Position numbers and translations under genes: made by a program
Notes under the pieces: model-generated
What the model was told of the DNA's origin: nothing
Seen by the model: only the letters and a program-made list of their open reading frames with translations
Databases searched by the model: none
From: Salegentibacter sp. 24
GTDB lineage: Bacteria > Bacteroidota > Bacteroidia > Flavobacteriales > Flavobacteriaceae
Reading direction: 5' to 3'
DNA length: 57,336 bases
NCBI RefSeq assembly: GCF_004362395.1
Contig: NZ_SNWE01000026.1
Span: forward strand, 1 to 57,336
Shown: one piece after another, positions 1-10,274 of the stretch
How the letters are laid out: every line of letters starts with the position of its first letter
How positions within the stretch are numbered: position 1 is the stretch's first letter

Positions 1-790
1 GGGATATCTGCTGCGCACTGCACTGTAACCGGGGCAGGACTGCTTGCCGTTGGAAGTTGTGTATCGTCTATCGTAATAGTTTGCGTAACATTGATGCTGT
101 TATTGGCATCATCCGTTACACTATAGGTTCTTGTGATGACCTCTGGATTGCTATTTCCATCACTGGTATCCTCTACAAAAGCGACGCTTGGATTTGTGAT
201 ACAATTATCAGCCTCGTCGTTCACTACCGTAATGTCAGGGGCAGGGATATCAGCAGTACACTGCACGGTAACCGGGGAAGGATTACTTGCCGTTGGAAGC
301 TGTGTATCGTCTATCGTAATAGTTTGCGTAACATTGATGCTGTTATTGGCATCATCCGTTACGCTATAGGTTCTTGTGATGACCTCTGGATTGCTATTTC
401 CATCACTGGTATCCTCTACAAAAGCGACGTTTGGATTTGTGGTACAATTATCAGCTTCATCGGTCACTACCGTAATGTCAGGGGCAGGGATATCAGCAGT
501 ACACTGCACGGTAACCGGGGAAGGATTACTTGCCGTTGGAAGCTGCGTATCGTCTACCGTAATAGTTTGCGTAACATTGATGCTGTTATTGGCATCATCC
601 GTTACGCTATAGATTCTTGTGATGACCTCTGGATTGCTATTTCCATCACTGGTATCCTCTACAAAAGCGACGTTTGGATTAGTGGTACAATTATCAGCCT
701 CATCGTTCACTACCGTAATGTCAGGGGCAGGGATATCTGCTGCGCACTGTACTGTAACCGGGGCAGGATTACTTGCCGTAGGGTTCGTAA
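1..790. repeat. 243-bp tandem repeats coding HYR modules
   Basis: Units begin at 1, 244, 487 and 730 (each at GGGATAT on the + strand). The first three are complete 243-bp units, and the fourth is a shorter edge unit. The units are nearly identical at DNA level, and 243 is a multiple of three, so each encodes one 81-residue module. The array continues to the left of the window. High identity implies recent expansion or ongoing homogenisation, and copy number may be collapsed in assemblies. Confidence 0.9.
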
Positions 791-1010
791 TGTCTTCTGT
801 ACAATCGGCGTCAATGGTAGATGCGATTATCTCTGAAGCTTCCTTAGTCGAGGAATAAATGTAAAAACCTATAAAATAAGATTGCTGTTTATCAACTGTT
901 ATCGCTCTATTTGGGCCATAGCTAGTATTAGGAATTACGGCCTTCGCGGAGAGTAAAAACAATCCGCAAATTATGACCGCAAATAAAAACCGGGGAGTAA
1001 TTTTACCCAT
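1..1010 (-). CDS. Large secreted HYR-repeat surface protein, 5' part only
   Basis: The N-terminal 336 codons are visible; the gene continues beyond the left window edge. The chosen start is the ATG at 1008-1010, giving MGKITPRF and a hydrophobic signal peptide ending near residue 24. A stretch of about 35 residues with an NxSYGPN motif follows and resembles the start of the next gene. From about residue 75 come 81-residue repeats with the cores PVTVQC, ADIPAPD, DNCTTNP, SDGNSNP, RIYSVTDDAN and QTITVDD. These look like HYR (hyalin) type Ig-fold repeats common in T9SS-exported adhesins. No stop is seen in frame. Its C-terminus, and so a sorting domain, cannot be seen. The role is inferred as a cell-surface or secreted adhesin. 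Confidence 0.8.
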   Translation of the reverse strand, partial: MGKITPRFLFAVIICGLFLLSAKAVIPNTSYGPNRAITVDKQQSYFIGFYIYSSTKEASEIIASTIDADCTEDITNPTASNPAPVTVQCAADIPAPDITVVNDEADNCTTNPNVAFVEDTSDGNSNPEVITRIYSVTDDANNSINVTQTITVDDTQLPTASNPSPVTVQCTADIPAPDITVVTDEADNCTTNPNVAFVEDTSDGNSNPEVITRTYSVTDDANNSINVTQTITIDDTQLPTASNPSPVTVQCTADIPAPDITVVNDEADNCITNPSVAFVEDTSDGNSNPEVITRTYSVTDDANNSINVTQTITIDDTQLPTASSPAPVTVQCAADI

Positions 1011-1130
1011 AGGCAACCTGACAACTAATTAGTATAAGACTGTAAAATTACGTATAAAAAATATACTTTAACAAGAATTTAAACAGAAATTAATGTTTTA
1101 AGTATCTAAAAACCAGATAAAAGGCATTTT
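1011..1130 (-). repeat. Duplicated 5' leader, copy 1
   Basis: About 120 bp upstream of the leftmost giant gene match the region upstream of the second giant gene (10275-10400). They share the block CCTGACAACTAATTAGTATA next to the start codon, then a TGTAAAATTAC block and an A/T-rich block, with scattered substitutions and gaps. The similarity continues into the signal-peptide codons. It probably carries the promoter and ribosome-binding region of both genes, so co-regulation is likely (inference). Confidence 0.75.
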
Positions 1131-1424
1131 TTATAGTTGGGTTTTATATGAGTGTAGGAAAAAGCTTTCATTTAAATATATTTTTTGTTAAAATAGGTTT
1201 TCTAAAGAAGTCCTTAAGATTTCTGAGTTTCAATGACCAAGGGATGAGGGTATTGTGTTTTTATAGATGACCAAAGGTCATCTCTTTAAAATGAGTAACC
1301 ACTGATCAGTTTTGAAACCGGACCCTACCAGGGTGGCACTGTTTTATTAAATGCTTAGGCCAAGCGCAGATTAAAATATTCCTTGTTTTCCTAAATTTGG
1401 TTCAACTTCTTTGAAACAGTATCC
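1011..1424. other. Intergenic region between two giant genes
   Basis: These 414 bp hold the leader of the leftmost gene (1011-1130, duplicated at 10275-10400) and the 3' flank of the second giant gene. A small perfect dyad, GATGACC-AAA-GGTCATC, lies at 1266-1282, and a weak one (ACCCT-ACC-AGGGT) at 1322-1334. Neither is followed by a T tract on the minus strand, so I do not call a terminator. No open gene is seen. Confidence 0.6.
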
Positions 1425-4400
1425 TCAATTCTTTCTAATGATCACCTTTTTCGCATAATCTCCTGCACTGGTGAATACCTTAACAATATATACCGCCGAA
1501 CTCAAAGATTTTTTCTGGGGAATATGAATTTCCTTAATGTCCGGAATGCCATAATGTTGATCTACCAGCTGGCCCGCAATATTGTAAATATTGATATGGT
1601 CAATTATATGCAGTTCGGGATTGCTGATGATAAATTCCCTGTTTTCAAGGGAGTAAATATAATCGATCGGGCCTTCTCCTGGTTCTTTGTCTTCTCTGGC
1701 GGTAGTAACGTCATCAAAAACAATTTCATATAAATCCTGGTATTCTCCCACGGGCAGGCTTGCTTTAAATGCTTCTTTTCGCAGGTTATGATAAGTGCTA
1801 TCGCTTTTATTAAGAAGGAAGATATCGGTATGGTCAGGAAGATTTTCTAATTCTGCAATCTCTATAATAAACTCTTTTTCCTCGGCGATGCTTATGCCTA
1901 AAGGAATTCGTTGATCCAGGTTAAAATTAGGTACTCCCTGGATCACGTATGTTCCTTTGTCGATTACCCAATACATATCTTCGGGAGCCTTGTCTAATAA
2001 AGGCGCATCGAAGCCCAAATCAAAGCCTTTGCTTGTTCTTGCGTCTACGCCTACCAAAATTTCCCGGTGGTAACCCGTGGGAGAGTGAAAGTTCAGTCGT
2101 ATTTTGTACCGGGAATCTTTCTTTTCTTTGTACTGCTTTGCAGCTTTTATATTATCCCTGGCCTCCAGGAAGAAGGAAAAACTTTGACCTTTTTCCATCA
2201 CAAATTCACGCTGGCTATTTTTAAAAACAATGTTTCCAGTATCGAAATCAGTCATATTTCCGGGAAGAGAATTATCCTGGGTGGTATTTACGAAAAATCC
2301 CTGCCCTACTGGGATATAAGCTCCGGCACGCTTGGTACTTTTGGCTCCTGTGGCGTTGATCCTGGAATCATTGGAAATAGCGGCCACCCCGGCCAATAGA
2401 TTTCTTACGGCATAGCCCCCAACATATTCCGCCAGATAATGGGTTTTGCCCCCAAAATGATCCCAGAAATAAACCGCCCCGTTTAAAAGGTTCTTATCGT
2501 TACGGCCTTCTCCCTGACTGATATTATCCAAAATAAATTCTTCGATACTAATAGCGGAAGGGTAAGGATTGCCCAGAAGATAATTCTGACCGGGTTTAAT
2601 CTGACTCACTTCTATGGTGCCATTATTTGGAAACCCGGAAAAGGTGTAATTTTGAAGATCTTTTATTTTGGCTTCTCCTGAGGTGCCTTTCATAGTATAA
2701 CCTTCCCCCGGCTTTAACGGAGTATAGCTTCCAATTTGCTCCCAATGGCTATAAGCATTGGCTTTTCTGGCGCGGAAAGCATTAATCCAGTAATCACTTA
2801 TTTTAATTGGATCTGCTTTTGCACCATCGGCATGGGTGTGGGGCCATTTAAAATTGATGGGCTTAAATACATTGGTGCCAGCGATGGAACCATCGTGCAG
2901 AACCTGGTTGACTTTGTAGGTCGAACTCGATGCAGTAGGCAAGACTGGAGAGCTCCAGTAATTATAATTATAACTGCTCGCAGTTCCCTGTTGATCACGT
3001 TCTATATTTCCGTTACCGGTGATCTGGCTTCCCTGGGTCTGAATTAGTTGTGACTCGCCGTTAAGGTCGATTGTCCCATCCAGATGGAGGTAATGGGTAA
3101 TGATAAGGGCATTTCCTGTTCCGAAACCTACCTGGCTTTCCCCCATATGATTTTCACCCTTCATATTCAGGACCCCCTTTTCAGAAATTAATCCCAGTAA
3201 CTTTATGCTGTTGGTGTTATTTGGGCTGCCGGGATTTTCAAGGTTCTTCGAGAGCTTTACGATATTCCAGTCTATTTTACTGTTATCGATTCCCAGGCTG
3301 TTTGGTGGATTCCAAACATCCCGGTAGTTTATGTTGCTGCCTTCGATTTGTGCGGGCAGTTCCCAGGTTGTTTTATCGAACCATTCTTTGCCATCGGTGT
3401 AGAGTATATAGGGCAGAGGAGCTGTGTTTTCCTGCATTTCCTGGATATTTTTAAGCAAGCCATTGGCTGGTGCCCCCAGACTACCCAGGTTATCGGTATA
3501 ACCATCACTAATTAGGTTATTTTTGGCAAGAAGCTGGTAATAGCCTGCTAAATTGTTCCAAAGGCTGGTTTCCGGGGCATTGGGCAGGTTTAAGTTGTTT
3601 CCTAAAATAGTACCGCTTACCGCTCCGGCATCTTCCACCAGACGTTGATTCATAAAAAATCTGATGTGATCTGTTGAAATTGCAGTGTTCCAAATGCGCA
3701 ATTCTTCAATAAAGCCCTGAAAGTGATCTTTGCTTGCAACGGGATTGGAAGGGGCATACACGGCTCCAATTAGTGCGGGGGTATTGGTTTCACCTACAGA
3801 GCCAGGAACCTTATTAGTATTGGTTTGAATTTCAATGCCATCTACATAGATTTTAAGGGCCGAGCCTGAAATATAAACTGCGGCAATATGGTACCAGCGG
3901 TCTGTACCGAGTTTTCTCCTGGCTATAACACTTACATCATTGACACGGAAGGTAGGTGCTCCTTTGTTCAAAAATAAATCAAAACCAGCATTAAGATGAT
4001 CTGTAGGCCTTTTTGAGATTATAGTTTGAGTCCCGGAATCTGAATGTGGTTTTATCCAGGCTTCAATGGAAAAGCTGGAGCTCATATCATAATGATCCCC
4101 TAAGTCTACATAGTCATCCTGGCCATCAAAGTTTAACTGGCTGCAGGAGGGCGGAAATGTTACTTCTATAGTTTTAGAAACCACGCATTTTGGGTTGGCC
4201 ACAGAGGCAACACTCCAGGTCAGGGTGTAGGTTTCTCCTGGCTCTCCGGTAAAACTGGTGCCAGGTAGGTTTGGATCGGCAAGCAAAGCAGTTTCCCCAT
4301 TATTGTAGGACCAGGATCCACTGCCAATTTCCGGATCTATCGGGCTGGCCGAGAGCCAAATTGTTTTTACCCCACATTCTGAGATTTCCGGGACTTCTCC

Positions 4401-7400
4401 CGCATTTATTTCAGGGGGGCTAAGGGTAGTGAATGTCTTTACCTGCGCAGCACAGTTATCACTGGAACTTACCAAAAAGGTATACCCCGTTCCACCTTGC
4501 AATCCTGAAACTATAAAACCCTGTGTGGCAATTTCATAATTTACCTGGTCTGCTCCTAAACTAACTGGGTCTCCCTGGGAATCAAGTATTTCCAGGGAAT
4601 AAGGAATATTTGCTGAATCAACAGTTTCCTGGGCATAAAGGCCGCCGTTTACGGGAATACCCACTACGGTACCAAAATCCCCAAAACAGGAGGCTTTCTG
4701 TATTTCAAAAGGGTTCCCCACTATTAATTCTTCGGGTTGCCTTATACTTATAGTATCAGAAACCACCGTACAGGATTTTGCGTCGGTAACCTTCACGAAA
4801 TAATCCCCCTGTCTAAGGTTTTCTGCTATTCTCCCTGTTTGTCCATCACTCCACTGGTAGGTAAAGGGACTGCTGCCTGTGTTTTCAGCAATATTAATTT
4901 CTATTTGGCCATTACTCCCCTGGTGGCAGGTTACATCCTGGGCTATAAGGGCTAATTCAGGACTTATATTAAAGACGACGTTTATGGTATCGCTAACTGG
5001 TTCACAAACTGCGCTGCTATCCTGGTCTGCAGTGAGGATCAGATCTATTTCTCCCGCAGAAATCTCAGCCTGGCTGGGATTGTAAGTGGTATTAATACTA
5101 CCGGGATCGGTGAACCTGGAATCATCTCCACCAGAGGTGGTCCAGAATCCTGAATTTATAGTGTTGTGGGTTATTGAAGCTGAGGAAAGATTTATTACCG
5201 GGTCATTGGAACATATTTGGAGATCGTCTCCCGCAAAGACAACGGCCTTTTCAATTACGGTTACGCTAGTTGTTTTTGATTCCAGGTTGCAACCATAGAA
5301 ATCCGTTATTTTAAGGGAATATTCACCAGCCATTTCCGCTGTGGCATTGGATATGCTAAGTGTGTCTGCCGCGACCAACTCTTGTTGGTTTTTAGCCGTG
5401 GTGGAATAGCTGAATCCATCAGGGCCACTCCATTCGAAGCTTATTGGTAAACGTCCCCCTACCAGGTTTGCGCTTAACTTAATTGTTTCCCCTTCACAGA
5501 CAGGACCATCATTCTCAGGGCTGAACTCAAAATCAAAGGACCTAAATGCGGCAAAAGATATGTCATCAATACCAAAATCATTTCCACCCGGGTCAGGGTT
5601 TTCGTTTATAATCCTTACTGTGGCCTGGGTAGTATTCCCTGAATTCCATAATTCAGGATTATAAAAGTTAATCCAACTTCCCACCGGTTCACCGGTAAGG
5701 TCTCCCAGGGTACTTTCAACTACCACACTATTATTGACAAGCACCTGGATTCTTAAACGGGCGGGACTTGCAGGGTTCACATTAGAGGTCCAGGCACTAA
5801 AGTAATAATCGGTATCCGGGATTATTTCAAGCGGATCTGATTCCCATACGATATTCCCTGTGGACCGGTCTCCGTTTACGATCATAAAATTACCTCGCCC
5901 CCCGTGTCCGAGTCCACTAAAATTATTATGATAGTTATAGGCATTCTCCCCGACAGCATACAGGCCTTCCGGGTACATTTCCAAACGGGAGCCCGGATCA
6001 TTTTGAACATAATTGTAAACCGTGTTAAACCCAGTATTGCCATCTTCAAAATCCCCATTGGGAATTAAGTTTTCATTGGGGGTTATGGAAGTGGAGGCTT
6101 CACATCCGTCTTGGGTTACATACAGGGTGTAGGTCTGGGCCAGGCTTACCTCTAAGGATTCTTCCTGTGAAATAGTTTGTCCCGAGGCTACCCAGCGATA
6201 GGAATCGTAGGGACCATCTGCAGATAAAAGTACCTGGTTTGTTTGACCCAGGGAACAGTAATTGGCAATTATTTCAGGCTGTAAAGGTTCTTTCACGCTG
6301 ACTTCAACTGTTCCTACCCCTGGACATTCTATATTTGGATCAGTATAGGTAGCGGTGAAGATGGTTGTTCTGGAAACTGAAATATTTGTTGGGTTAGGTT
6401 CATTTGAAGTCCAGTCAGGATTGGTAGAAGAGGTCCAGGTAACATCAGGAATACTGGATCCTTCTCCAGTTATCTTAACATTATCTATTGCCCACCAGTA
6501 TCCCCAGTTGGCTCTGTATCTAAACCGAACATATAGGGTTTCCTGGCCTATATAACCGGATAAATCCACACTGACATTTTCATCACGATATCCTCCGCCA
6601 TCTATCGTTTCAAGCGTCCTCCAGTTGGATTTATCGGTAGAAACCTCAACCAGGCCGTAATCCTCATTATTCCAGTTAGAAAAATCCTGCCAGAAAGTAA
6701 GCTCCAGGGAAGAATAACCAATGGTATTTAAAGCCTGGTTATATAATAAAATCGTTCTGGTTTTCCCATTTCGGCCCTGAGCGTCACTATCAGAAATGTA
6801 AAAGGTGCTGCCATCAGACCTTGTACTTCCATAGTTCATATTATAACTTCCATCTCTCTTGGTCCATGAAGCATCTTGCTGGTTTCCGCCTGTAGAGTTA
6901 TTAATTGATTGCCAGTTGGGGGTAGCTCCATTGAAATTTTCATCCAGTAAGACCGGATTTACAGATTGCGCTCCTTCGAAAGTAGAATTCAGGTCAATGG
7001 TTTCCCCTGCACAAATATTATTCTTTGAAGCACTGGCTGTGACCTTTGGTCCGGATAATAAAGAAAAGCTTATACTTTCTTCTACCTTACAGCCTTTTGG
7101 GGAAGTTATAGTAATAAAGTAACTCACACCGATTTCGCGACCGGTGTCGTTATAAAGGATTTCACCAATAGTCCCAGAGCCTGATGCTGCAGGATTCCCT
7201 TCAAATGCATTTCTTTTCCAGGTTATGGTGGAGTTGGCAAGGGAGCTTTTAGGGGTATAGCTAATACTACTCCCATTACAAATCTCACTTATTGGTTCCT
7301 GGATCAACTGGGGTGCTGGAGAAATTTCAACTTCAACGATAAATTCATTGGAACAGGCGTTTTTTTCCAAGGTAAATATGTAGGTGGCAGTTATAGGCTT

Positions 7401-10274
7401 TCCGGTGTTGTTTACCAGGGATTCATTAGGGTTAATATTGTTTCTTACAGATGAATCTGTGGCCGGGTTTTCTCCCACGGCTGCCCTGGACCAACTAATG
7501 CTAGTTTCCTCCAGATTACTTTCGGGCAGGAAACTAAAGGCGGTCCCACTACAAATCTCAGAGGGAGCATCATCTAAGTTGGTTAAAACCGGTTTTATTT
7601 TTTCAACGCTGACCTCTTCTATATTCACGCAGCCGGCATTGCTCTGGCCTTTAATATAATAAGTCCCCAGGCGAACCTGGGTGGGATCCTCAACTTCTAT
7701 TGTAGCTTCCGGGTCTTCCCAGTATGAATAGACCAAAGAGGTGTTTTTTTTAATTGCAGGATCTGTTAGGTCAATGGAAGTGACGCATTCGGGGAGATTT
7801 ATTTCAAAATCAGGTGTTGGGTTTACGGTAATTTTTACCGGGATCGTGGTGCCGGTACATCCCTGGGCCTCAGGAGTGATATTATAAATCAAGGTTTGAG
7901 GCTCCGAGGTAGTATTGACAAGTTGCTGCGAGATCATTCCCTGGGAGTCAAAGCTACCTTCAGTAGCCCCTTCTATACCTGTTGGGGCGTCAATAGTCCA
8001 GTGAAAGGCTGTATTTGCAACAGGGCTGTTAAGAGCGATATCGGTTTGACCTCCTGAACAAATTTGATTTGAGTAAGTAGCATTTACTGTTGGACCAGGT
8101 TTTACCCTCACCGGAATTTCTATCGGCTCCCCGGTACATCCATTAGCTTTCGGGGTGATTTTTATCGTTTGGCTTAAGGTAGTCTGGGTGTTGTTGACAG
8201 GAGTGAAGCCTGGAATCTCAGAAACACCGGTTCTATCGGAGAGTCCAATGGCAGAGCCTCCCGAAATATCATAAGTAATTCCATCAAGATTTCCAGTTAG
8301 GGAAATGGCTGCAGTTGGGGTTCCATTACAAAGGTCATCAATAGAAGGGGGCTCCAACCGAGGTTTTGGTTGAACCTCTATATTGAAAGTCTGAGTTGGG
8401 CCAGTACAATTGTTTGCTGAAGCTGTCAAGGAGATCGTAGCACTTTGTAGCTGGTTTGAATCATTGGTTGCAATAAACGAAGCAATGTTCCCGGTTCCAT
8501 TGGCACTAAGCCCGATCTCTGGGTTGTCGTTAGTCCATGCTACAGTGCTTCCTGTCACCGAAACACTGGAGAGATCAATGCTACTCAACGTCTCACCTTC
8601 ACAGATTACAATATCGTTTGGGGTAGTAACTGACGGGGTGGGGTTAATACTTATAGTGAAATTTTGTTTAGCCCCCTGGCAGTTTCCTCCATAAGGGATG
8701 ACGGTGAATTCTACCGTCACGGGCATACTGCTATTATTTTTGGCGGTGAATGCCGGGATGTTGCCGGTCCCGGTAGGAGCAAGGCCTATATCAATATTGG
8801 AGCTGGTTTCATAGGACCAGGTATAGGTTTTATCTGGTAAGGTGTTCCCGGTAAATGTTATGCTTGGAATTTCATCTGTGTTACAATAAGCATTCCCATG
8901 AACTGACGGGATTTCAACGCTTGGTTCAGGAATTGATATTTCCTGGATAGCGGTAAGGCTATTACCAGAGGGATCTGTAAATGTCCAGGTTATGGAATAT
9001 TCCCCAGGATCCGAAAATTCGAGAGGATCATTAGTGGTTCCGGTGATTGAAGTAGTACAGTTGTCGGTAGTAGTAGGAAATTCATTGATTGCCGTGCCAC
9101 AGGTCCATTCCAACTTTGCAAGGCTTGGTTTTGTAGGTGCAATAGTATCTTCCACGGTAACAATAGCTGTATTTGAGGCTGAGTTTCCAAGATTATCAGT
9201 AACACTAAGGATTACTGTATTGTCCCCAATATCCGTGCAATCGAAGGTAGTAATATCGGTATCAAAGCTAAGTCCCCCACAGGCATCAGATGAGCCGTTA
9301 TTAACCGCGTCTTCTGCAATACTTGCATTTCCGCTGGCATCAAGCTGAACAGTAATGTTTTGAGTTAAAACGCTGGGGGCAACCTTGTCTTCAATGGTAA
9401 CTATAGCAGTCTTTGAGGCTGAATTTCCGTAAGTGTCAGTTACGGTAAGGGTGACGGTATTTTCTCCAATATCCGTACAATCGAAGTTGGTGATAGCGGT
9501 ATCAAAAGTAAGTCCCCCACAGGCATCAGATGAGCCGTTATTAACCGCGTCTTCCGCAATGCTTGCATTCCCGCTGGCATCAAGGCTAGCGGTGATATTT
9601 TGAGTGATAAGGCTGGGTGCAATATTATCCTGGACAGTGACCGTAGCGGTTCCTGTTGCGATATTTCCATTAATGTCAGTTACCTTTAGACTTACCTGGT
9701 TGGCACCCACATCAGCACAACTGAAATTTGTGTTGTTCAGAGCGATGGCTGCAATTCCACAATTATCAGAAGAACCGTTATCGATATCACCTGGCTCAAT
9801 CACAGCGGTTCCACCGGTGTTTAAGGCTATGCTTATATTTTTGGTAAGCACAACAGGCAGCTCCGAGTCATCAAAGTTTACGGTAAAACTATCACTGACC
9901 GTATCTTCGTTAGCATCTGATACTGTCACGGCATAAGTGCCGGGAACAAGCTGGCTTATATTTGGGCTGTCTACTGAACTAACCTCACCAGGTCCTGTCC
10001 AGGAATAAGTATAGGGAGCTGTTCCTCCTGTTACCGTGATGCTTATCGATCCGTCATTGGCATCGCTACAACTTGCCGGTGAGATATCGACATCTGTAAT
10101 GGCTGGTGCCACTTCCATTAGAAAGCCTACAAAGAAATTTTTAGTGGTGTGTTGGTGGATTAGCGCAGGTTCCATGGGGCCATAAGGATTATTAGCCAAT
10201 GCGGTCATAGCGGAAAGTGAAAACAATCCGCAAATAATAACCGCAATTAAAAACCGGGGAGTAATTTTACTCAT
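1425..10274 (-). CDS. Giant T9SS-exported multidomain surface protein
   Basis: About 2949 residues, starting at the ATG at 10272-10274 (MSKITPRF), which matches the start of the leftmost gene; a GTG two codons upstream is less likely. Order of modules: signal peptide; a SprB-like repeat at about 60-130; three 80-residue HYR/cadherin-like repeats at about 140-385 (NGSSDACGG, TVTLTVTD); a long series of Ig/PKD-like modules; a MAM/immune-inhibitor-like module near 1090-1260; a carbohydrate-binding-like module near 1400-1575 (NGDFEDG); a second SprB-like repeat near 1775-1850; a LamG/concanavalin-like domain near 2048-2200 (NFDGQDDYVDLGD); a conserved 700-residue tail region; and a type A T9SS sorting domain in the last 75 residues (YNIAGQLVD, AVYIVKV). 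Likely a cell-surface or secreted adhesin. The ligand is unknown. Confidence 0.9.
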   Translation of the reverse strand: MSKITPRFLIAVIICGLFSLSAMTALANNPYGPMEPALIHQHTTKNFFVGFLMEVAPAITDVDISPASCSDANDGSISITVTGGTAPYTYSWTGPGEVSSVDSPNISQLVPGTYAVTVSDANEDTVSDSFTVNFDDSELPVVLTKNISIALNTGGTAVIEPGDIDNGSSDNCGIAAIALNNTNFSCADVGANQVSLKVTDINGNIATGTATVTVQDNIAPSLITQNITASLDASGNASIAEDAVNNGSSDACGGLTFDTAITNFDCTDIGENTVTLTVTDTYGNSASKTAIVTIEDKVAPSVLTQNITVQLDASGNASIAEDAVNNGSSDACGGLSFDTDITTFDCTDIGDNTVILSVTDNLGNSASNTAIVTVEDTIAPTKPSLAKLEWTCGTAINEFPTTTDNCTTSITGTTNDPLEFSDPGEYSITWTFTDPSGNSLTAIQEISIPEPSVEIPSVHGNAYCNTDEIPSITFTGNTLPDKTYTWSYETSSNIDIGLAPTGTGNIPAFTAKNNSSMPVTVEFTVIPYGGNCQGAKQNFTISINPTPSVTTPNDIVICEGETLSSIDLSSVSVTGSTVAWTNDNPEIGLSANGTGNIASFIATNDSNQLQSATISLTASANNCTGPTQTFNIEVQPKPRLEPPSIDDLCNGTPTAAISLTGNLDGITYDISGGSAIGLSDRTGVSEIPGFTPVNNTQTTLSQTIKITPKANGCTGEPIEIPVRVKPGPTVNATYSNQICSGGQTDIALNSPVANTAFHWTIDAPTGIEGATEGSFDSQGMISQQLVNTTSEPQTLIYNITPEAQGCTGTTIPVKITVNPTPDFEINLPECVTSIDLTDPAIKKNTSLVYSYWEDPEATIEVEDPTQVRLGTYYIKGQSNAGCVNIEEVSVEKIKPVLTNLDDAPSEICSGTAFSFLPESNLEETSISWSRAAVGENPATDSSVRNNINPNESLVNNTGKPITATYIFTLEKNACSNEFIVEVEISPAPQLIQEPISEICNGSSISYTPKSSLANSTITWKRNAFEGNPAASGSGTIGEILYNDTGREIGVSYFITITSPKGCKVEESISFSLLSGPKVTASASKNNICAGETIDLNSTFEGAQSVNPVLLDENFNGATPNWQSINNSTGGNQQDASWTKRDGSYNMNYGSTRSDGSTFYISDSDAQGRNGKTRTILLYNQALNTIGYSSLELTFWQDFSNWNNEDYGLVEVSTDKSNWRTLETIDGGGYRDENVSVDLSGYIGQETLYVRFRYRANWGYWWAIDNVKITGEGSSIPDVTWTSSTNPDWTSNEPNPTNISVSRTTIFTATYTDPNIECPGVGTVEVSVKEPLQPEIIANYCSLGQTNQVLLSADGPYDSYRWVASGQTISQEESLEVSLAQTYTLYVTQDGCEASTSITPNENLIPNGDFEDGNTGFNTVYNYVQNDPGSRLEMYPEGLYAVGENAYNYHNNFSGLGHGGRGNFMIVNGDRSTGNIVWESDPLEIIPDTDYYFSAWTSNVNPASPARLRIQVLVNNSVVVESTLGDLTGEPVGSWINFYNPELWNSGNTTQATVRIINENPDPGGNDFGIDDISFAAFRSFDFEFSPENDGPVCEGETIKLSANLVGGRLPISFEWSGPDGFSYSTTAKNQQELVAADTLSISNATAEMAGEYSLKITDFYGCNLESKTTSVTVIEKAVVFAGDDLQICSNDPVINLSSASITHNTINSGFWTTSGGDDSRFTDPGSINTTYNPSQAEISAGEIDLILTADQDSSAVCEPVSDTINVVFNISPELALIAQDVTCHQGSNGQIEINIAENTGSSPFTYQWSDGQTGRIAENLRQGDYFVKVTDAKSCTVVSDTISIRQPEELIVGNPFEIQKASCFGDFGTVVGIPVNGGLYAQETVDSANIPYSLEILDSQGDPVSLGADQVNYEIATQGFIVSGLQGGTGYTFLVSSSDNCAAQVKTFTTLSPPEINAGEVPEISECGVKTIWLSASPIDPEIGSGSWSYNNGETALLADPNLPGTSFTGEPGETYTLTWSVASVANPKCVVSKTIEVTFPPSCSQLNFDGQDDYVDLGDHYDMSSSFSIEAWIKPHSDSGTQTIISKRPTDHLNAGFDLFLNKGAPTFRVNDVSVIARRKLGTDRWYHIAAVYISGSALKIYVDGIEIQTNTNKVPGSVGETNTPALIGAVYAPSNPVASKDHFQGFIEELRIWNTAISTDHIRFFMNQRLVEDAGAVSGTILGNNLNLPNAPETSLWNNLAGYYQLLAKNNLISDGYTDNLGSLGAPANGLLKNIQEMQENTAPLPYILYTDGKEWFDKTTWELPAQIEGSNINYRDVWNPPNSLGIDNSKIDWNIVKLSKNLENPGSPNNTNSIKLLGLISEKGVLNMKGENHMGESQVGFGTGNALIITHYLHLDGTIDLNGESQLIQTQGSQITGNGNIERDQQGTASSYNYNYWSSPVLPTASSSTYKVNQVLHDGSIAGTNVFKPINFKWPHTHADGAKADPIKISDYWINAFRARKANAYSHWEQIGSYTPLKPGEGYTMKGTSGEAKIKDLQNYTFSGFPNNGTIEVSQIKPGQNYLLGNPYPSAISIEEFILDNISQGEGRNDKNLLNGAVYFWDHFGGKTHYLAEYVGGYAVRNLLAGVAAISNDSRINATGAKSTKRAGAYIPVGQGFFVNTTQDNSLPGNMTDFDTGNIVFKNSQREFVMEKGQSFSFFLEARDNIKAAKQYKEKKDSRYKIRLNFHSPTGYHREILVGVDARTSKGFDLGFDAPLLDKAPEDMYWVIDKGTYVIQGVPNFNLDQRIPLGISIAEEKEFIIEIAELENLPDHTDIFLLNKSDSTYHNLRKEAFKASLPVGEYQDLYEIVFDDVTTAREDKEPGEGPIDYIYSLENREFIISNPELHIIDHINIYNIAGQLVDQHYGIPDIKEIHIPQKKSLSSAVYIVKVFTSAGDYAKKVIIRKN
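9241..9720. repeat. 240-bp tandem repeat coding HYR-like modules
   Basis: Two adjacent 240-bp units, 9241-9480 and 9481-9720, have long identical stretches, for example AAGTCCCCCACAGGCATCAG at about 9270 and 9510. Each encodes one 80-residue module with DACGG. A more diverged third copy lies beyond 9720 on the protein N-terminal side. The DNA identity indicates recent duplication or gene conversion inside the gene. Confidence 0.85.

Noticed and set aside
1-790. CRISPR array
   Set aside because: Repeats are 243 bp, adjacent, coding, with no spacers and no cas genes; the 69-bp repeats at 54744 fail for the same reason.
57-858. Open frames on the + strand with repeated sequence
   Set aside because: They mirror the 243-bp repeats of the minus-strand HYR gene; the minus frame has a signal peptide and conserved modules.
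1266-1282. Terminator for the second giant gene
   Set aside because: A 7-bp dyad without a T tract on the relevant strand; kept only as a note.
2067-2399. + strand frame in the 3' part of the second giant gene
   Set aside because: Antisense to a well-supported coding region, with no start or family support.
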